Shown: in pieces, positions 14,652 to 16,457 of the stretch | Layout: every line of letters begins with the position of its first letter | How positions within the stretch are numbered: position 1 is the first letter of the stretch | Assembly: GCA_023411715.1 (NCBI GenBank) | Contig: JAEYOM010000077.1 | Coordinates: 1-16,457 of the forward strand | Length of the DNA stretch: 16,457 bases | Direction: 5' to 3' | From: Bacillota bacterium | Lineage (GTDB): Bacteria; Bacillota; Clostridia; Acetivibrionales; DTU013 | Notes under the pieces: generated by a model | What the model saw: only the letters and a program-made list of their open reading frames with translations | Database searches by the model: none | What the model was told of the DNA's origin: nothing | Translations under genes and position numbers: made by a program

Positions 14652-16220
14652 TCAGATATTGTTCATCTTATAATCGGAGGGAGCCATTTTTGCTATCGAT
14701 CTGAACTTGCTCAGAAAATACTTGGGATCGTTATAGCCTACAGCCAGAGCAATCTCCGATATTTTCATCCCGGTTCTTTTCAAGAGCTTTTTCGCCTCTT
14801 CTATGCGTACTTCATGCAGGTATTCATTGAACTGTTTTCCGGTTGATTTCTTAAAAAGCTGTCCCAGGTAAACAGGGTTCATGTAAAACACCGATGCAAG
14901 CTCTTTCAGTGTGATATCTCTGCTGAAGTTGCTCCTGATATAGCTTTTCAATTCGGATACGATATCACGGTCGCCGTTCTGTTTGAGAAAATTGATCTTT
15001 GCTGCAAGCTGAAGACACAATTCCAGAAAAGAGTCCTGCAGCCTCTTGATTGTAAGGGATCCCACGACCATGTCAAAATCAGCGGATACCCGGGTAAGGT
15101 CTTCCGAACCGCTGCTGAGCTCGCCGATCAGTTTGACAGCCTCAAATTCAAAATTCCTAACAAATGCCCTCACACAGCCGGGAGCCTTCATATTCTCCAT
15201 AAACCCACAAAACAACTGCCGCACGGTTGATGTAATCCTGTCTGAGGCCTCTTTGCTTACGACCTCCATCAGGTCCCGGGGTTTTTCCATGCACGGCAGG
15301 TTGTCCATATTTTTATTTTGAATGTCTTCATATCGTATAAAACAGCCCTCCCCGGAAAACCAGGCAAAGTCCTGCGCCAGTCTGCTCTGCCTGTATATCT
15401 CGGGAAGCATGGCAGCGCCCGCCGCGGAAGCGCTCAGTGAGAGCAGGACAGGACCGCCGGTCAGATCCCTAAGCCGGACGGCAAGCTTCGAGGCGAACGA
15501 GCCTATCGTATTATAAAAAGGCATCCTTTCACACAATATAAGGCCGAATCTGCCTTCACCATCTTCAAAAAGATTGTACCTGTACTCGCCAATTGCCGAC
15601 TCGATCATATTCCTGACCTGAATTTCCTGCGGGCGGACCGCCCCGGCATCTGCGGCGATGTCCCCGGTTTTGTTCGCACCGGCATTAATAAGAAGGCACT
15701 TAATAGTATCATTGTCGCTTATGTTAAGAAACATCGCGGCTCTCTCAAGAAGCTGCGATTTGACCTCACCCTCCGTTATGCGCCGGAATGTCTGTCTGGC
15801 CACGAATGCCAAGCGATTTTCCGTGTATTCCCTGTTCATTCTGTCATTCCGGATCTGCTGTGCTATTTTGGAGATAGTCTCTTCCAGTTCGGTATCGACA
15901 AACGGTTTCAATATATACCCTGCGGCATTATATTTCATGGCCTCCCGGGCATAAGCGAACTCACCGTAGCCGCTTAATATGACAAATTTGGCATTTGAAT
16001 TCAAAATTTCACTGCATATGCTGATAAGCTTCAGACCGTCTATCACGGGCATTTTCAAATCGGTAACCACCAAATCGGGATCGCATAGCTTTATTATTTC
16101 CAGTGCATCCTCCCCGTTTTCCGCAGTCCCGCAGACAGAGAACCCAAACCTGTTCCAATCCATCATTGAAAGGCGTTCTATAGCGGAAGGTTCGTCATCG
16201 ACCAGCAATACCTTATACAC
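14652..16220 (-). CDS. YesN-type response regulator, REC plus AraC domain (full length, GTG start)
   Basis: This is the first gene of the right-hand regulatory operon. The receiver domain (1-120) carries Asp8/Asp9, phospho-Asp54 (VVTDLKMPVIDG), Ser83 and Lys105 (ILKP). A middle region of about 290 residues, probably a dimerisation or sensing part, is followed by the AraC double helix-turn-helix at about 425-520 (LKELASVFYMNPVYLGQLFKK and ISEIALAVGYNDPKYFLSKFR, ending PSDYK). The start codon is GTG at 16220, with GGTGAG about 5 bases upstream, and gives the family's MYKVLLVDDE beginning. It is closely similar in plan to the regulator at 11178-12824, and both sit around a single kinase. Which of the two acts on which promoter, and whether they form heterodimers, cannot be read from the sequence. 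Confidence 0.94.
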   Translation of the reverse strand: MYKVLLVDDEPSAIERLSMMDWNRFGFSVCGTAENGEDALEIIKLCDPDLVVTDLKMPVIDGLKLISICSEILNSNAKFVILSGYGEFAYAREAMKYNAAGYILKPFVDTELEETISKIAQQIRNDRMNREYTENRLAFVARQTFRRITEGEVKSQLLERAAMFLNISDNDTIKCLLINAGANKTGDIAADAGAVRPQEIQVRNMIESAIGEYRYNLFEDGEGRFGLILCERMPFYNTIGSFASKLAVRLRDLTGGPVLLSLSASAAGAAMLPEIYRQSRLAQDFAWFSGEGCFIRYEDIQNKNMDNLPCMEKPRDLMEVVSKEASDRITSTVRQLFCGFMENMKAPGCVRAFVRNFEFEAVKLIGELSSGSEDLTRVSADFDMVVGSLTIKRLQDSFLELCLQLAAKINFLKQNGDRDIVSELKSYIRSNFSRDITLKELASVFYMNPVYLGQLFKKSTGKQFNEYLHEVRIEEAKKLLKRTGMKISEIALAVGYNDPKYFLSKFRSIAKMAPSDYKMNNI

Positions 16221-16274
16221 CTGATCTCACCATCTTTTCCTATCTGTGCACAACCCTAGATTGATAATAATGCT

Positions 16275-16302
16275 TATATATGAATATATTAACATAAGAC
16301 AA
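16275..16302 (-). promoter_or_regulatory. Possible promoter of the RR-HK-RR operon
   Basis: On the minus strand TTGTCT (16302-16297) and TATATA (16280-16275) are 16 bases apart, in an AT-rich stretch about 55 bases before the GTG start. The match is poorer than the two binding-protein promoters, but the spacing and TTGTYT box are the same. Other AT-rich hexamers nearby could serve as the -10. Confidence 0.4.
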
Positions 16303-16364
16303 AAAATTGTACAAAAAAAAATAAACTGCCTCACGGCGAAATCACGAGCCCAGTTTCTTCCTAC

Positions 16365-16415
16365 TCTCTCACTTGAGAGATTTTTAAAATGTCCTTTCGG
16401 ACATGTTCATTTTTT
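16365..16415. terminator. Two small adjacent hairpins, possible terminator
   Basis: TCTCTC/GAGAGA (16365-16370 with 16375-16380) is followed by TTTTTAAA, and ATGTCC/GGACAT (16389-16394 with 16399-16404, loop TTTC) is followed a few bases later by TTTTTT. The stems are only 6 pairs. No plus-strand gene in this window would use them, so they more likely mark the end of a gene lying to the right, or are not functional. Confidence 0.3.
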
Positions 16416-16457
16416 ATCAACCATATTAGCTGCTCGCCTGAAACAAGCCGCCGACCT

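Noticed and set aside
1..16457. CRISPR arrays, tRNA or rRNA genes, insertion sequences, phage genes
   Set aside because: No regularly spaced repeats, no cloverleaf or rRNA-like stretch, no transposase or integrase frames were seen on either strand.

Overview
The window looks like a chromosomal segment of a low-to-medium GC Gram-positive anaerobe, most likely a member of the Clostridia. The reasons are strong AGGAGG-type ribosome binding sites, lipoprotein-type (lipobox) solute-binding proteins, YesM/YesN-type two-component systems paired with CUT1 carbohydrate ABC transporters that lack their own ATPase, and AT-rich sigma-A-like promoters. The assignment comes from gene families and general sequence character; no computed composition or database search supports it.

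Left region (1-4400). A short, AT-rich, probably broken reading frame sits at the extreme left edge. A minus-strand histidine kinase/AraC-type response regulator pair (2929-193) is transcribed divergently from a solute-binding lipoprotein (3109-4392). That binding protein has no permease genes beside it. The pair may form a sensing module (binding protein plus membrane kinase plus DNA-binding regulator), or the permeases may have been lost.

Middle region (4400-7310). Just after the orphan binding protein lies a minus-strand remnant that looks like the C-terminus of an RND/HlyD-type membrane fusion protein. Then comes a plus-strand cluster: a 43-residue one-helix membrane peptide starting at TTG, a 119-residue unknown protein, a 48-residue two-helix membrane protein overlapping it by ATGA, and a 599-residue zinc metalloprotease (HEFFH plus downstream Glu). 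The protease resembles the MXAN_6640 type, has an SdrD-B-like beta domain at its N-terminus, and has no recognisable signal peptide. The last codons of the 43-residue peptide (three prolines) can base-pair with the ribosome binding site of the 119-residue gene, which suggests leader-peptide or coupled translation. A hairpin at 7266-7310 is shared by the converging transcription units.

Right region (7329-16220), all on the minus strand. From right to left: response regulator (522 aa), histidine kinase (596 aa), second response regulator (548 aa), then a promoter and a lipoprotein binding protein (574 aa), then two permeases (323 and 302 aa). This is a sugar or oligosaccharide import locus with its own sensory system, unusual in having two full-length AraC-type regulators around one kinase. 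The importer ATPase is absent and is presumably a shared MsmX/MsmK-type protein encoded elsewhere. A near-perfect hairpin between the binding-protein and first permease genes probably sets their relative expression.

Taken together, two YesMN-type sensory modules with binding proteins bracket an uncharacterised small-protein/metalloprotease cluster. The least explained part, and the best candidate for an undescribed system, is 4681-7238.
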